A stretch of DNA of 64,000 nucleotides from Chitinivibrionales bacterium. GTDB lineage: Bacteria; Fibrobacterota; Chitinivibrionia; Chitinivibrionales; JANQEN01. The position numbers and the translations under genes were made by a program. Location: assembly GCA_028278335.1 (NCBI GenBank), contig JANQEN010000206.1, positions 37,266 to 101,265 on the forward strand. Reading direction: 5' to 3'. Positions within the stretch are counted from its first letter, which is position 1. Every line of letters starts with the position of its first letter. Positions 25,843-34,372 of the stretch are shown piece after piece. Below the pieces are notes generated by a model. The model did not search any database. It was not told the origin of the DNA and was given only the letters and a program-made list of their open reading frames with translations.

Positions 25843-25917
25843 CTAATCCTCCTTCGGACTAAGGCCCCCAATGAGTTGGGAGCAGGAATAGGTTTTTTAA
25901 TGTGTTTGTATAACTGT

Positions 25918-26553
25918 TTATTTAACGTCTTTTTTATTAAAGGTATTCATCGCTGCAGTGATACCCTCAGTGCAAAATTTTTGAACACCCATTGCGCCCC
26001 GTTGAACCATGGGATCAACTTTATCTGCTTCATTGCTTTCAAAGGTACTTAGCACAAATTCGACAACATCTATGCTGTCGGGCTTGGGGCCGATACCCAC
26101 CCGTAAACGGGGGAAGTCGCCACTTTGTGCAGCAATAATGGATTTAAGGCCATTGTGGCCACCATGGGTTCCCTTTGGTCTAAAGCGAAGTGTTCCCAGA
26201 GGCAAGTTATAGTCATCTACTATAACAAGGCAGGAGGTAAGTGGAACTCGATAGCGTTGAATCAGCTTGGATACCGCTAAGCCAGATCGGTTGACATAGG
26301 TAAGCGGTTTTGCCAAGGCTATGACGGTTGAATCATTGATTTTTCCAAGGGATACAATACTATCACACCATGTTCCCCTTTTAAGTATCCCAATCTGCTT
26401 TTCCACAGCTTCAACAACAGAAAAGCCGATGTTATGCCTCGTATTGTGATACTGGTCTCCCTTATTGCCGATACCAACAATTATATGGGAGATCTCAGGA
26501 TGACGCCCCGGTCTTAGGGCTTTAAACAGAGTATGTAAAAGAGCGTGAACCAT
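25918..26553 (-). CDS. pth: peptidyl-tRNA hydrolase
   Basis: A 211-residue Pth that frees tRNAs from prematurely released peptidyl-tRNA. The catalytic His is H40 in QYHNTRHNIGF; VDDYNLPLGTLRFRPKG and GGHNGLKSI carry other conserved positions. The N terminus is about 20 residues longer than the usual MxxLIVGLGNPG start (MVHALLHTLFKALRPGRHPE). The ribosome-binding site is weak at this ATG, so the true start is uncertain. It lies between rplY and rpsF. Confidence 0.95.
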   Translation of the reverse strand: MVHALLHTLFKALRPGRHPEISHIIVGIGNKGDQYHNTRHNIGFSVVEAVEKQIGILKRGTWCDSIVSLGKINDSTVIALAKPLTYVNRSGLAVSKLIQRYRVPLTSCLVIVDDYNLPLGTLRFRPKGTHGGHNGLKSIIAAQSGDFPRLRVGIGPKPDSIDVVEFVLSTFESNEADKVDPMVQRGAMGVQKFCTEGITAAMNTFNKKDVK

Positions 26554-26602
26554 TCTGTCTTAGCAGAACTGGAAGGTCCCAATACAAGACCTTTTTTCGT
26601 GG

Positions 26603-27259
26603 TTATTTTTCCTGAGCTTCAGAAGTGTCATCTTCAGCTTTAGCTTCGGTATCTTCGCCTTCTTCACCTTCAGCAACTTCAGTTGTTGGTGTTGCTGCTA
26701 CCTGGGCCTGTACAACTGTTACGATAACTTCTTCCGGTGAATCCTTGATTTCAGCTTTAGGAATTTCAATGTCACTAACATGGATAGAGCTACCAACATG
26801 TAACTTAGATACATCAATCTCTATGTGATCAGGAATGTCAGTAGGTAAACACTCTATGGTAATTTTTCTTGTTTGTTGGCTGAGAACACCATTATCCTCT
26901 TTGACGCCAATAGCTGTACCAATAACGACGACCGGGCACTCAACACTGATTTTTTCATCCATTGAAACATGTTGAAAATCAACATGAAAATAACAGCTGG
27001 TATTCAGAGTGTGTCTTTGAATTTCTTTGATAATTGATTTTGAGTCACCCTCTTCGTTGGGAAGTTTTAGGTCGATAATATGAGTTGTTTGTTTAGCACG
27101 AACAATAGCCATAAACTCATTAGCATCAACTTCTATGTTCTTAGAATCTCTACTATGGCCGTAATATACCGCAGGGATCCATCCCTGTTGCCGGACTTTT
27201 CGAGTGTAGGATTTGCCGGTACCGGTGCGCGGTCGTGCTTTTAATGTAAGAATATCCAA
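26603..27259 (-). CDS. rplY: 50S ribosomal protein L25 / Ctc
   Basis: A 218-residue two-domain L25 (Ctc type) that binds 5S rRNA. The N-terminal domain has ARPRTGTGKSYTRKVRQQG and IPAVYYG; the C-terminal TL5-like domain contains DIPDHIEIDVSKL. The tail is acidic and Glu/Ala-rich (EGEEGEDTEAKAEDD). The start is TTG at 27259, six bases after AGGAGG. It lies 74 bases downstream of tRNA-Gln on the same strand. Confidence 0.95.
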   Translation of the reverse strand: MDILTLKARPRTGTGKSYTRKVRQQGWIPAVYYGHSRDSKNIEVDANEFMAIVRAKQTTHIIDLKLPNEEGDSKSIIKEIQRHTLNTSCYFHVDFQHVSMDEKISVECPVVVIGTAIGVKEDNGVLSQQTRKITIECLPTDIPDHIEIDVSKLHVGSSIHVSDIEIPKAEIKDSPEEVIVTVVQAQVAATPTTEVAEGEEGEDTEAKAEDDTSEAQEK

Positions 27260-27333
27260 AATTGCCTCCTCATCTCTTCTATGGCAAATATTTCTTATTT
27301 CCTGCTAATTCAGGGCACTATTAGTACGATAAG

Positions 27334-27408
27334 TGGCTGGGGCGGAAGGATTCGAACCTCCGAATACATGGACCAAAACCATGTGACTTGCCGCTTGTCG
27401 ACGCCCCA
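27334..27408 (-). tRNA. tRNA-Gln (anticodon TTG), CCA encoded
   Basis: Read on the minus strand, acceptor arms TGGGGCG and CGCCCCA pair perfectly, followed by a G discriminator and an encoded CCA. The D stem is GAC/GTC, the anticodon stem CATGG/CCATG encloses loop TTTTGGT (anticodon TTG), and the T arm contains TTCGAAT. It reads CAA (and possibly CAG) codons. It leads the rplY-pth-rpsF-rpsR-rplI run. Confidence 0.97.
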
Positions 27409-27505
27409 GTATATTTAAGAATCCGTATAAAATAATATGTGGAACAGGATATCGGAAAGAAGGACAATAATTTTTATAATAATTGTTACTGATTAAAATA
27501 GCTAC

Positions 27506-30500
27506 CTATGGTGATTTTACCCCTAAGGGCAAACGATAGCGGGTCAACCCTCGATTATCTCGACAAAATATAATTGCCATAAAATGCCCAGAGACTTTTC
27601 TCCCATTTCGATTTCTAATATTCCAAGAGGCAAATTGTTTTGATGCCTTTGAGCTGTTTTGCACAAAAATCTCTCTTTGCGAAAAAATGGTGTTGCCCAC
27701 AGCATCAAATATGGTGAGATCTATGGTTGTTTTAGCTGTAGCAGAAATATAGAAATTTATCCTTTGATCATCTGGCATCGCTGGATTAGGATGAGCCATC
27801 ACACTGATTTTAGGTTTAGCAGTGTTATGGTGGCTGATGTTCGTTGCTAAATCAAACTGTGCTGATAAGGTGTGGTTATCTGTTACTGAGACAAAGGTGT
27901 AAGTGGATATGGCTCCCTGTGAGACACCATCAACAAGGACATCAACGATTTTATACTGTTGGTTGGGTGTAATCGTTATTTGAGGGCTATCCTGACCATA
28001 GGGAGTAGTCAAGGGGCCCGCAGGTGTAATGGTTCCACCTGCAGTAGCATCAAGGGTTATTGTAAAGGATTGAACAATAAAATTTGCAGTTAGTGTTAAG
28101 TCTGAGCTTACAGAGGTGACTACGAGGGGGTTGTTGTTGCTGTACTCTATACCATTGAGGGTCCAATGTAAAAATTGATATCCTGTTTCTGGAGCTGCGG
28201 TTACGGAGATGCTATTTGCACCATAGAGAACTTTTTGTTCGACCTGTGATTGGTTATTGACTAACCCGTTTGAACCAGCAACAAAGGATATGGTGTGTGT
28301 GTCTGGGTCAAAGGTCGCTGTAATGGATCCATCACCGGAAATACCAAACCTACCGGTTGAGTCGCCACTGGAGATAGAGACGCCACCGGAAACCGTCCAT
28401 GCGGAAAAGTGATGTCCCACATTTGCCGAAGCGTTTATTGCAAGAGTGGTGCCTTGTGCAGGATCTATGGTTTGGTTGCCAGAGGGGCTTGTTGTTCCTC
28501 CAACCTGTGAAGAGACGGCAATTGTATAGAGGGTGTTGGCAACTGTGAAGGTAATGATTTCGGAATCCTGCTGGTTTGGCGTTCCATTGTCTGTGGCTGT
28601 AAAGGTTACATTGGGATAGATTCCTGCGTCATTGAAATCAGTAGCCCATCTAAAATCACCTGTGTTTGAATCAAATGTCGCATCATCGGGGAGGTTGTTG
28701 GCTGCTAATGTGATAGCATCGCCATCAGGGTCGTTGGCCACGATAGTAAAAGTTACTATCTGATTTTCCTCCATGGATATATCACCGATTGTCGCAAGGA
28801 TTGGTGCTTGATTAATGTTATTGACGGTGATGGTTATGGTTTCACTATCTATTAAATTTGGTGTTCCATTGTCCGTGGCAGTAAAGGTGATATTGGGATA
28901 AGCTCCAGCATCATTGAAATTGGTAGCCCATCTGAAATCACCTGTATTGGGGTCAAAGGTGGCGCTATCTGGAATAGCTGTTGCTGATAATGAGATGTCA
29001 TCGTCATCGGGATCTGTTGCAGCAACAGTAAAGGTTAGAATTTGTCCTTCATCAAAAACTATGTCACCAATAGAGGCGAGGATCGGTGCTCTATTAACAT
29101 TGGAGATGGTGATAGTAATAGTTTCTGTATCTTCATGGTTTGGTGAGCCATTGTCGGTTGCAGTAAAGGAGATGTTAGAATACACTCCAGCATCATCATA
29201 ATCAGTAGACCAGCTAAATAGTCCTGTTGCTGGTGTAAAGGTTGCGCCACTGGGAAGATTTGCTGCTGAGAGGGTTATGGTGTGACCGTCTGGATCTGTC
29301 GCTGAGACAGTGAATGAAACGGTCTCTGATTCGTTTGCTGATTGGCTTCCAATAGCGGAAAGAATTGGAGCGCGATTAACATCATTAACCGTAATAATAA
29401 CTCGTTCGGTATCAATAAGAGCTGGGGTACCATTGTCGCTCACAGTAAAGGTTATAGGATATGCTCCTGATTGAGTATAGGTCGGAGTCCAAGAGAAAAG
29501 ACCTGTCCCATCACTGTTATCAGTAAAGCTTGCTCCCGTTGGTAAGGTACTGGTTGTTAGGCTAATGTTGTCACCGCTATTGGCATCACTAGCAGAAATA
29601 GCCATGGATAAAGGAGTGTTTTCATTTATAGCAGTGTCACCAATGCTACCAAGTACTGGTGCCTGGTTTGTGGTCTCAATTGTTAATGCCCGTATGCAGA
29701 CATTATAATTAGCTTGACTGGTAGTAATGTCCGAAAAGGAGGATCCATTGCTACTAATGTAGCTTTGGCCGGCGCTTGCCTGAGCACCGCTTGAATACCC
29801 ACCAATTGGAGCCTCTACCGGGATAGGGTAAAGGTTGCCCGAGGGAGCAGTGAACTTAACCACAACGCCAAAGTCATCACCATTCGAAAGTGGGATTGGA
29901 GTGGAAAGGTCGATGGTGTGATAGCCAGCAAAGGTTGCTGTTCCTGAGGTAGATCCTAGCAATGTTGAAAAGGATCCTCCGGAAAAGGTGTCGTAGATAT
30001 AAATTTCATAGGCCGTGTTTGCATAGAGTGCGAAGAAGCCAACCGATTGCAGGGATTCCGATGCGGTGGCGGTAAATATGTTTGCCCCCCACCCAGTCTC
30101 CATATTGTATCCCAGGGAGTTGGTGTTACCCAGAGTGTCATAGTAGTATATGGTGCGGTATGAATTGGTTGGGACTGCATCACAAAATGCTTCGGCTAAT
30201 TTTACTGCCTTTGCATCAGCATAGGAAATCCAAAAATAGCCATTGTCTCCAAAAGAGGTCCCCCAACTGTTTTTAATAAGCCACGCGCCATTGGAGGATG
30301 CATCGGTGGCTTTATTATCATCCCAACCAACTAAGGTGACCGCATGGTTGGATGGGTTTGATCCAGAGTAATAGTAAGTGTCGTTGGATGAATTAAAAGC
30401 TGCATCATCCCAATGCATGGTCGTAAACAGAGCGCCATAGGTTGAAAGACCACTTTTAATATCACTTTCTGAGGCAAACTTATAGAGTGACGTTACAATT

Positions 30501-31099
30501 TTTTGCACAGTCAATCCAGAAGGGGATGTGTTGTCTGTGGTATCGTAGGGGTCATCACTTTCATTAATGGGACCACTCCATCGTGAAAGGTAGGCAAAAC
30601 TCATGGTGGTATTGCCACCATCTAGACAGTGATCATTGTCAAAACCATGGGTATTTTTTAAGTTTTGCTCAGAAAAATCCCAAGTCGTACTGGTGTTTAA
30701 TAAGATATTGCTTTCTAAAGAACCGAAGGTGGTAAAGGCCCAGCACGAACCACAGGCACCCTGATCTTTAACAGAGGTAACATAACCAAGCGAGCGCAAA
30801 TCATAACTGCTGGCAATACCTCGATACCATGGTGTTGATTTTGTTGCCGCTTGGTCAATTAGATATGACCAATCATAGGGTGGTTCGCTATATCCCAAGG
30901 GGCGATCAAATTCATGAGATCGGCTAATGCTCGCCTCCTGGGTGGAGAGAGCTGTGTCTACTTTACTTTTAATATTCTTTGAAAGAATCTTAACTATTGG
31001 AGTAGTATTACTCGCACGCTGAGCACTGGAAAAGCTAAAACAACAGAGCAATAGTGTTGTTATAACGAAGGAGAGTGGTGGTTGGCTTTTATTTATCAC
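27506..31099 (-). CDS. secreted papain-family (C1A) protease with Ig/cadherin-like repeats and C-terminal sorting-type domain
   Basis: A 1197-residue secreted cysteine protease. Signal peptide residues 1-27 (ends FSFSSAQ) are followed by a short propeptide and a papain domain at about 90-300. The catalytic set is intact: Q113, C119 in KDQGACGSCWAF, H252 in SNHAVTLVGWD and N277 in WLIKNSWG. A beta-rich domain comes next, then four tandem Ig/cadherin-like modules of about 95 residues (each opening N-x-AP-x-L-x-x-IG), then three InlB-type B repeats (for example GYQFLHWTLNG). The last 95 or so residues resemble a FlgD/Por C-terminal sorting domain (MAHPNPAMPDDQ). The start is GTG. It probably digests extracellular protein at or outside the cell surface. 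Confidence 0.88.
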   Translation of the reverse strand: MINKSQPPLSFVITTLLLCCFSFSSAQRASNTTPIVKILSKNIKSKVDTALSTQEASISRSHEFDRPLGYSEPPYDWSYLIDQAATKSTPWYRGIASSYDLRSLGYVTSVKDQGACGSCWAFTTFGSLESNILLNTSTTWDFSEQNLKNTHGFDNDHCLDGGNTTMSFAYLSRWSGPINESDDPYDTTDNTSPSGLTVQKIVTSLYKFASESDIKSGLSTYGALFTTMHWDDAAFNSSNDTYYYSGSNPSNHAVTLVGWDDNKATDASSNGAWLIKNSWGTSFGDNGYFWISYADAKAVKLAEAFCDAVPTNSYRTIYYYDTLGNTNSLGYNMETGWGANIFTATASESLQSVGFFALYANTAYEIYIYDTFSGGSFSTLLGSTSGTATFAGYHTIDLSTPIPLSNGDDFGVVVKFTAPSGNLYPIPVEAPIGGYSSGAQASAGQSYISSNGSSFSDITTSQANYNVCIRALTIETTNQAPVLGSIGDTAINENTPLSMAISASDANSGDNISLTTSTLPTGASFTDNSDGTGLFSWTPTYTQSGAYPITFTVSDNGTPALIDTERVIITVNDVNRAPILSAIGSQSANESETVSFTVSATDPDGHTITLSAANLPSGATFTPATGLFSWSTDYDDAGVYSNISFTATDNGSPNHEDTETITITISNVNRAPILASIGDIVFDEGQILTFTVAATDPDDDDISLSATAIPDSATFDPNTGDFRWATNFNDAGAYPNITFTATDNGTPNLIDSETITITVNNINQAPILATIGDISMEENQIVTFTIVANDPDGDAITLAANNLPDDATFDSNTGDFRWATDFNDAGIYPNVTFTATDNGTPNQQDSEIITFTVANTLYTIAVSSQVGGTTSPSGNQTIDPAQGTTLAINASANVGHHFSAWTVSGGVSISSGDSTGRFGISGDGSITATFDPDTHTISFVAGSNGLVNNQSQVEQKVLYGANSISVTAAPETGYQFLHWTLNGIEYSNNNPLVVTSVSSDLTLTANFIVQSFTITLDATAGGTITPAGPLTTPYGQDSPQITITPNQQYKIVDVLVDGVSQGAISTYTFVSVTDNHTLSAQFDLATNISHHNTAKPKISVMAHPNPAMPDDQRINFYISATAKTTIDLTIFDAVGNTIFSQREIFVQNSSKASKQFASWNIRNRNGRKVSGHFMAIIFCRDNRGLTRYRLPLGVKSP

Positions 31100-31261
31100 G
31101 CTGCCCCCAATTAAAGCGCTTAACTGTCGCCATACTATTAATATACTTAAAAAAATGCCTCTGGTTTGGAATATTTCAAAAAAGTCAGAAGGAGGCCGGA
31201 TGTATTAATTATATGCAGAAAATGGGAAAATTTCAACCTATCTTAGGCGTTATTTAGGGAC

Positions 31262-31296
31262 ATAAAAAAAAGAACCAGAAGTTCAATTCCGGCTCT
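31262..31296 (-). terminator. rho-independent terminator of spoVG
   Basis: On the minus strand a 10-base-pair stem (AGAGCCGGAA/TTCTGGTTCT, two G-T pairs) with a six-base loop is followed by eight T. It ends about 50 bases past the spoVG stop. Confidence 0.85.
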
Positions 31297-31345
31297 CTTT
31301 GAATTTTGATGTTGAGGATGTGTTGCTACACGGTATCTAAAAATA

Positions 31346-31687
31346 CTAAGAGCTTGTGGCCTCCTCAGCAATTTCAGATACAGATGTCTCACTCTCTTCT
31401 TCATGGTCTTGTAACGAACTACTTGCACTCAGCGAGTTGAGCTCCTGTTCAAAGGCATCAAGAACTTTGTCCTCAATCTCTTTTCGCATTTCGTTGTTAA
31501 TGGGATGTGCAATGTCTTGATAGCTGCCGTCCTTGCGTTTTCTGCTCGGCATTGAAACAAAGTATCCCTCTGAGCCGTTAATGACCTTGAGTCCTCTGAC
31601 GACAAAGCAGTCGTCACAGGTGATGCTAGCAAAGGCTTTTAGCTTGTCTTCGTTTCGAAGAGTGATTCGAACTTCTGTGATATTCAC
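31346..31687 (-). CDS. spoVG: SpoVG family RNA/DNA-binding regulator
   Basis: A 113-residue SpoVG homologue. The core is intact: VNITEVRITL at the N terminus, LKAFASITCDDCFVVRGLKV, and the signature MPSRKRKDGSYQDIAHPIN. The C-terminal tail is acidic and Ser-rich. The start is GTG at 31687, seven bases after AGGAGG; a TTG two codons upstream is less likely. SpoVG was named for sporulation, but homologues in non-sporulating bacteria, spirochaetes included, bind nucleic acids and act as global regulators. It has its own terminator and an AT-rich upstream region with repeated palindromes. Confidence 0.96.
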   Translation of the reverse strand: MNITEVRITLRNEDKLKAFASITCDDCFVVRGLKVINGSEGYFVSMPSRKRKDGSYQDIAHPINNEMRKEIEDKVLDAFEQELNSLSASSSLQDHEEESETSVSEIAEEATSS

Positions 31688-32141
31688 GTGCAAGCCTCCT
31701 GATGATTGGATGAAATAATAATGATTCTATCAACAGATAACATAAAGGAGAGTGTTTACTCTATATTAATATATCTGTTCCCATTATATTAATATAAATG
31801 AAATATTAAAATAAACTCAAATTTTTATATATATATCTTATATATGTTGTTATAACTTTATTAATATATTTTAGAATGGATTATGATTGTGTTTTGTGCT
31901 TGCAAAAGCTGTGTGGAAAAATGTTATTTTACATGTGCTCTTTGAGATTGGCTGTAGCGTTTCACCAAAGAAGGGATTCTGAATAAATAATTGAAAATGT
32001 TGTGGGGATTAGTTGCATTTATTCAGACTTTAATACATATTTCATCGTCTATACGAATTCACGAATTCTTTCCTTAGGTTAGCTTTATCTAAATTCGTTG
32101 TTTAGTAATTCTGGCTCCTCACCTATACTTTGGGTAACATA
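31688..32141. other. 454-base AT-rich intergenic region with three repeated palindromes
   Basis: Lies between divergent spoVG and the kaiC-like gene, with no credible gene. TATATTAATATA occurs perfectly at 31762-31773 and 31785-31796, and with one change at 31857-31868 (TTTATTAATATA). ACGAATTC is repeated in tandem near 32060. These could be operators or simply extreme AT richness around two promoters. Confidence 0.45.
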
Positions 32142-32924
32142 ATGAAGAATGACTCACAAAGAATTCCCACGGGAATAAAAGTTCTTGACGAAATGATGCA
32201 TGGCGGTTTTATCGAAAACTCGGCAAACCTTATTGAAGGAGCGCCAGGAACCGGTAAAACAACTATTGGTATGCAGTTTATTTATAATGGTATCATTGAC
32301 TACAATGAGCCTGGTCTTATCATTACCTTTGAGGAGTTTCCCAACCAGTACTATCGGGATGCTCTGGAGTTTGGCTGGGATTTTAAGAAGCTTGAAGCCG
32401 AAGGAAAGATGAAGGTGATCTTTTCCGATCCCGATACAGCCCTCTCCGAGCTGGCAAAAATTGACGGTCAGTTTGTGTCACTCATTGAGGAGATGGGTAT
32501 TAAGCGTGTCGTTGTAGATAGTATGACCCATTTTGAATCGATCTCTCTTAACAATCATGATCTTCGGGATATTGAAAGAAAATTTGTCAATGCATTGAAA
32601 CGGGAGAACGTGACCAGTATTTTACTTCGAGAAAATGATAGTTTACTGGGACATGTCAATCAGGTGACCAGTAAGATCCCCTTTATTGTCGACTCCTACT
32701 TTTTATTACGGTATGTAGAGGTAGACAGCTCGATTCAGAAGGCGCTTATTATCCTTAAGATGCGTGGAAGCGACCACCAAAAGGATATCCGCTGCTTTAA
32801 ATGTACTGCAACGGGTATTGAAGTTGAGTCAACGTTCAGTGGAAGAGAGGGTATTATGAGCGGTATAACTCATTATACTCCACAGGATGCATTTGTAAAC
32901 GTTTTCGGAAAAAAGAAAAAGTAA
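32142..32924 (+). CDS. single-domain KaiC-like RecA-fold ATPase
   Basis: A 260-residue KaiC/RadA-superfamily ATPase. From the ATG at 32142: Walker A GAPGTGKTT at 33-41, the paired Glu of TFEE near 63-66, and Walker B VVVDSM at 124-129. It has one KaiC domain, not the two of cyanobacterial clock KaiC. The C-terminal S/T phosphorylation sites of that protein are therefore not present as such. A TTG at 32130 is in frame but the ATG is the more usual start; the ribosome-binding site is weak in either case. It begins a tight five-gene run with two small membrane proteins and two receivers, which suggests a signalling role. Confidence 0.85.
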   Translation: MKNDSQRIPTGIKVLDEMMHGGFIENSANLIEGAPGTGKTTIGMQFIYNGIIDYNEPGLIITFEEFPNQYYRDALEFGWDFKKLEAEGKMKVIFSDPDTALSELAKIDGQFVSLIEEMGIKRVVVDSMTHFESISLNNHDLRDIERKFVNALKRENVTSILLRENDSLLGHVNQVTSKIPFIVDSYFLLRYVEVDSSIQKALIILKMRGSDHQKDIRCFKCTATGIEVESTFSGREGIMSGITHYTPQDAFVNVFGKKKK

Positions 32925-32925
32925 C

Positions 32926-33228
32926 ATGGAGTTCTCCTGGAACCTGCATACACTGCTATACACAGGGTATATACTCTGTTTTATTTTCCTGAATATTATT
33001 ACTTATTTGATATCGGCTTTTTACCGTAATAAATTCAATCAAAACCTGATGCGAATTGGATTTATCCTGGCAATCATATTGTTTCTGTGCTTTATTCCCT
33101 TTCTTTATATTTCCACAAGTAAACAATTAATGATTCAGGTTGTCGGTGTATTGCTTCTCCTTGGCGGAAGCATTTGTTCCCTGTGGAACTCGGTGGTTTT
33201 GTTTTTAACAATGATTCGTCGTAAATAG
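32926..33228 (+). CDS. small three-helix membrane protein
   Basis: A 100-residue, very hydrophobic protein with three predicted membrane helices (about 9-31, 43-63 and 68-94) and positively charged ends (NKFNQN loop, IRRK tail). It starts one base after the kaiC-like stop. I do not recognise the family. Its position suggests that it anchors or senses for the KaiC-like ATPase. Confidence 0.75.
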   Translation: MEFSWNLHTLLYTGYILCFIFLNIITYLISAFYRNKFNQNLMRIGFILAIILFLCFIPFLYISTSKQLMIQVVGVLLLLGGSICSLWNSVVLFLTMIRRK

Positions 33229-33229
33229 T

Positions 33230-33541
33230 GTGGACGGGATGGACAATATAGTATTTCTTGACATAGCGACAATCACGATTCTCTTGGTGCTTGCCTATTT
33301 AAGCAAACGGTTGGGAGAAGCGCTTAAGACCCCTGCATACTACAAACTGTTCTATGTAGGAAGTGGCTTGATTGTCGTTGCCGCATTTATTAATACACTT
33401 CTGAGTAATAACCTTCTTGGTTCTTCACAGACCTTGTATAGCCTTATTCTTATGACCGTAAGGTTTATCTGTGGTCTTGTGGCTGTTGTAACCTGTTTGC
33501 AATACTGGAAGTGGCTTTTCTCGGAATTTTTTAATAAATAA
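33230..33541 (+). CDS. second small three-helix membrane protein
   Basis: A 103-residue membrane protein with about three helices (residues 8-25, 41-60 and 70-95). It has the same size and layout as the preceding gene but little visible sequence identity (for example LAYLSKRLGEALKTPAYYK). The GTG at 33230 or the ATG at 33239 may be the start. It is two bases from the previous stop and 14 bases before the first receiver gene. Function unknown. Confidence 0.72.
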   Translation: MDGMDNIVFLDIATITILLVLAYLSKRLGEALKTPAYYKLFYVGSGLIVVAAFINTLLSNNLLGSSQTLYSLILMTVRFICGLVAVVTCLQYWKWLFSEFFNK

Positions 33542-33555
33542 AGGATCTGGAGTAT

Positions 33556-33936
33556 ATGGGGAAGAAAATTCTTGTAGTTGAAGATGAGAAAGACGTAGCG
33601 GAGCTTGTCAAGCTCGTACTAGAAACAGATTCGTTTGTTGTTAAAACAGTTTTGGACCCTCGGTTGGCTGTTGAAACAGCAAAAAGCTGGAAGCCCGAGG
33701 CAATCCTATTAGATCTTACCATGCCCCAGATTGACGGTTGGCAAATATTTAAAATGTTACGAAAAGATAAAGAGTTTGACGACGTGCCCATTGCTATTCT
33801 TACCGCCAAAGCTGAAGAGTTTGACACAATGGTAGGATTACATGTCATGAATGCTGACGCATATATTACGAAACCCTTTGGAAAGCAGGAATTGATTGAC
33901 AGAACGCATGAGCTCTTCAAAAAAAGCGGCAAATAA
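33556..33936 (+). CDS. stand-alone response regulator receiver (kaiC operon, first)
   Basis: A 126-residue CheY-like receiver with no output domain. Phosphoacceptor D53 in LLDLTMP, acidic pair in VVEDE near the N terminus, T83 in ILTAK and K106 in ITKPFG are all present. AAGGATCTGGAG precedes the ATG. It lies in the kaiC operon and overlaps the next receiver gene by 29 bases. Confidence 0.92.
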   Translation: MGKKILVVEDEKDVAELVKLVLETDSFVVKTVLDPRLAVETAKSWKPEAILLDLTMPQIDGWQIFKMLRKDKEFDDVPIAILTAKAEEFDTMVGLHVMNADAYITKPFGKQELIDRTHELFKKSGK

Positions 33937-34330
33937 AAACATCCTAGTCTTAGACGATGAACAGGACGTTCTCCAGCTTTTACGAATATATTTGGAGTCA
34001 ATAGCATGGAACGTCATTTGTGCACAGTCACCCCTTGAAGCACTTGAGTGTTTAGAAAGAACCTCCTTTTTTCTTGTTCTTACCGATATTGCCATGCCTG
34101 AAATGGATGGATACGAGTTTATTAATGTCGTAAAGGAGCGAGAAATTCCTTCGCGCATTGCCCTTATGACTGGATTTGGCTATAATCCAAACCACACGTT
34201 GGTAAAGATAAATAAGGAGTATAAATACCCGATTTTTTTTAAACCCTTTGAGTTTAAAAAACCAAAACTCCGTGATGTAATTCAGCAGGAGTATGAAATA
34301 TACCATAAGGACCTTGAATTACCTTCCTGA
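33908..34330 (+). CDS. stand-alone response regulator receiver (kaiC operon, second)
   Basis: A 140-residue receiver. From the ATG at 33908: LVLDDE acid pair at 14-18, phosphoacceptor D60 in LTDIAMPEMDG, T88 in LMTGFG and K112 in FFKPFE. It has a longer alpha4-beta5 region and a C-terminal extension with EIYHKDLELPS. It overlaps the preceding receiver by 29 bases, so the two are translated together. The two receivers differ in sequence, so they may answer different kinases; none is encoded nearby. Confidence 0.9.
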   Translation: MSSSKKAANKNILVLDDEQDVLQLLRIYLESIAWNVICAQSPLEALECLERTSFFLVLTDIAMPEMDGYEFINVVKEREIPSRIALMTGFGYNPNHTLVKINKEYKYPIFFKPFEFKKPKLRDVIQQEYEIYHKDLELPS

Positions 34331-34372
34331 TTGAGATAACCGAGTACACTTTTCTTAAAAAATGAGGCAATA

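Noticed and set aside
28500..29700. Repeated DNA segments that could suggest a CRISPR or tandem-repeat array
   Set aside because: They are in-frame repeats of Ig/cadherin-like protein modules with diverged copies of about 300 bases, not short direct repeats with unique spacers.
31075..31257. 60-codon plus-strand frame between the papain-type gene and spoVG
   Set aside because: Begins inside the opposite gene, no start signal, composition unlike a protein; treated as noise.
32142..32924. Identity as RadA or as a circadian clock KaiC
   Set aside because: No zinc finger or Lon-like domain of RadA, and only one KaiC domain with no kaiA/kaiB nearby, so a clock role is not supported.
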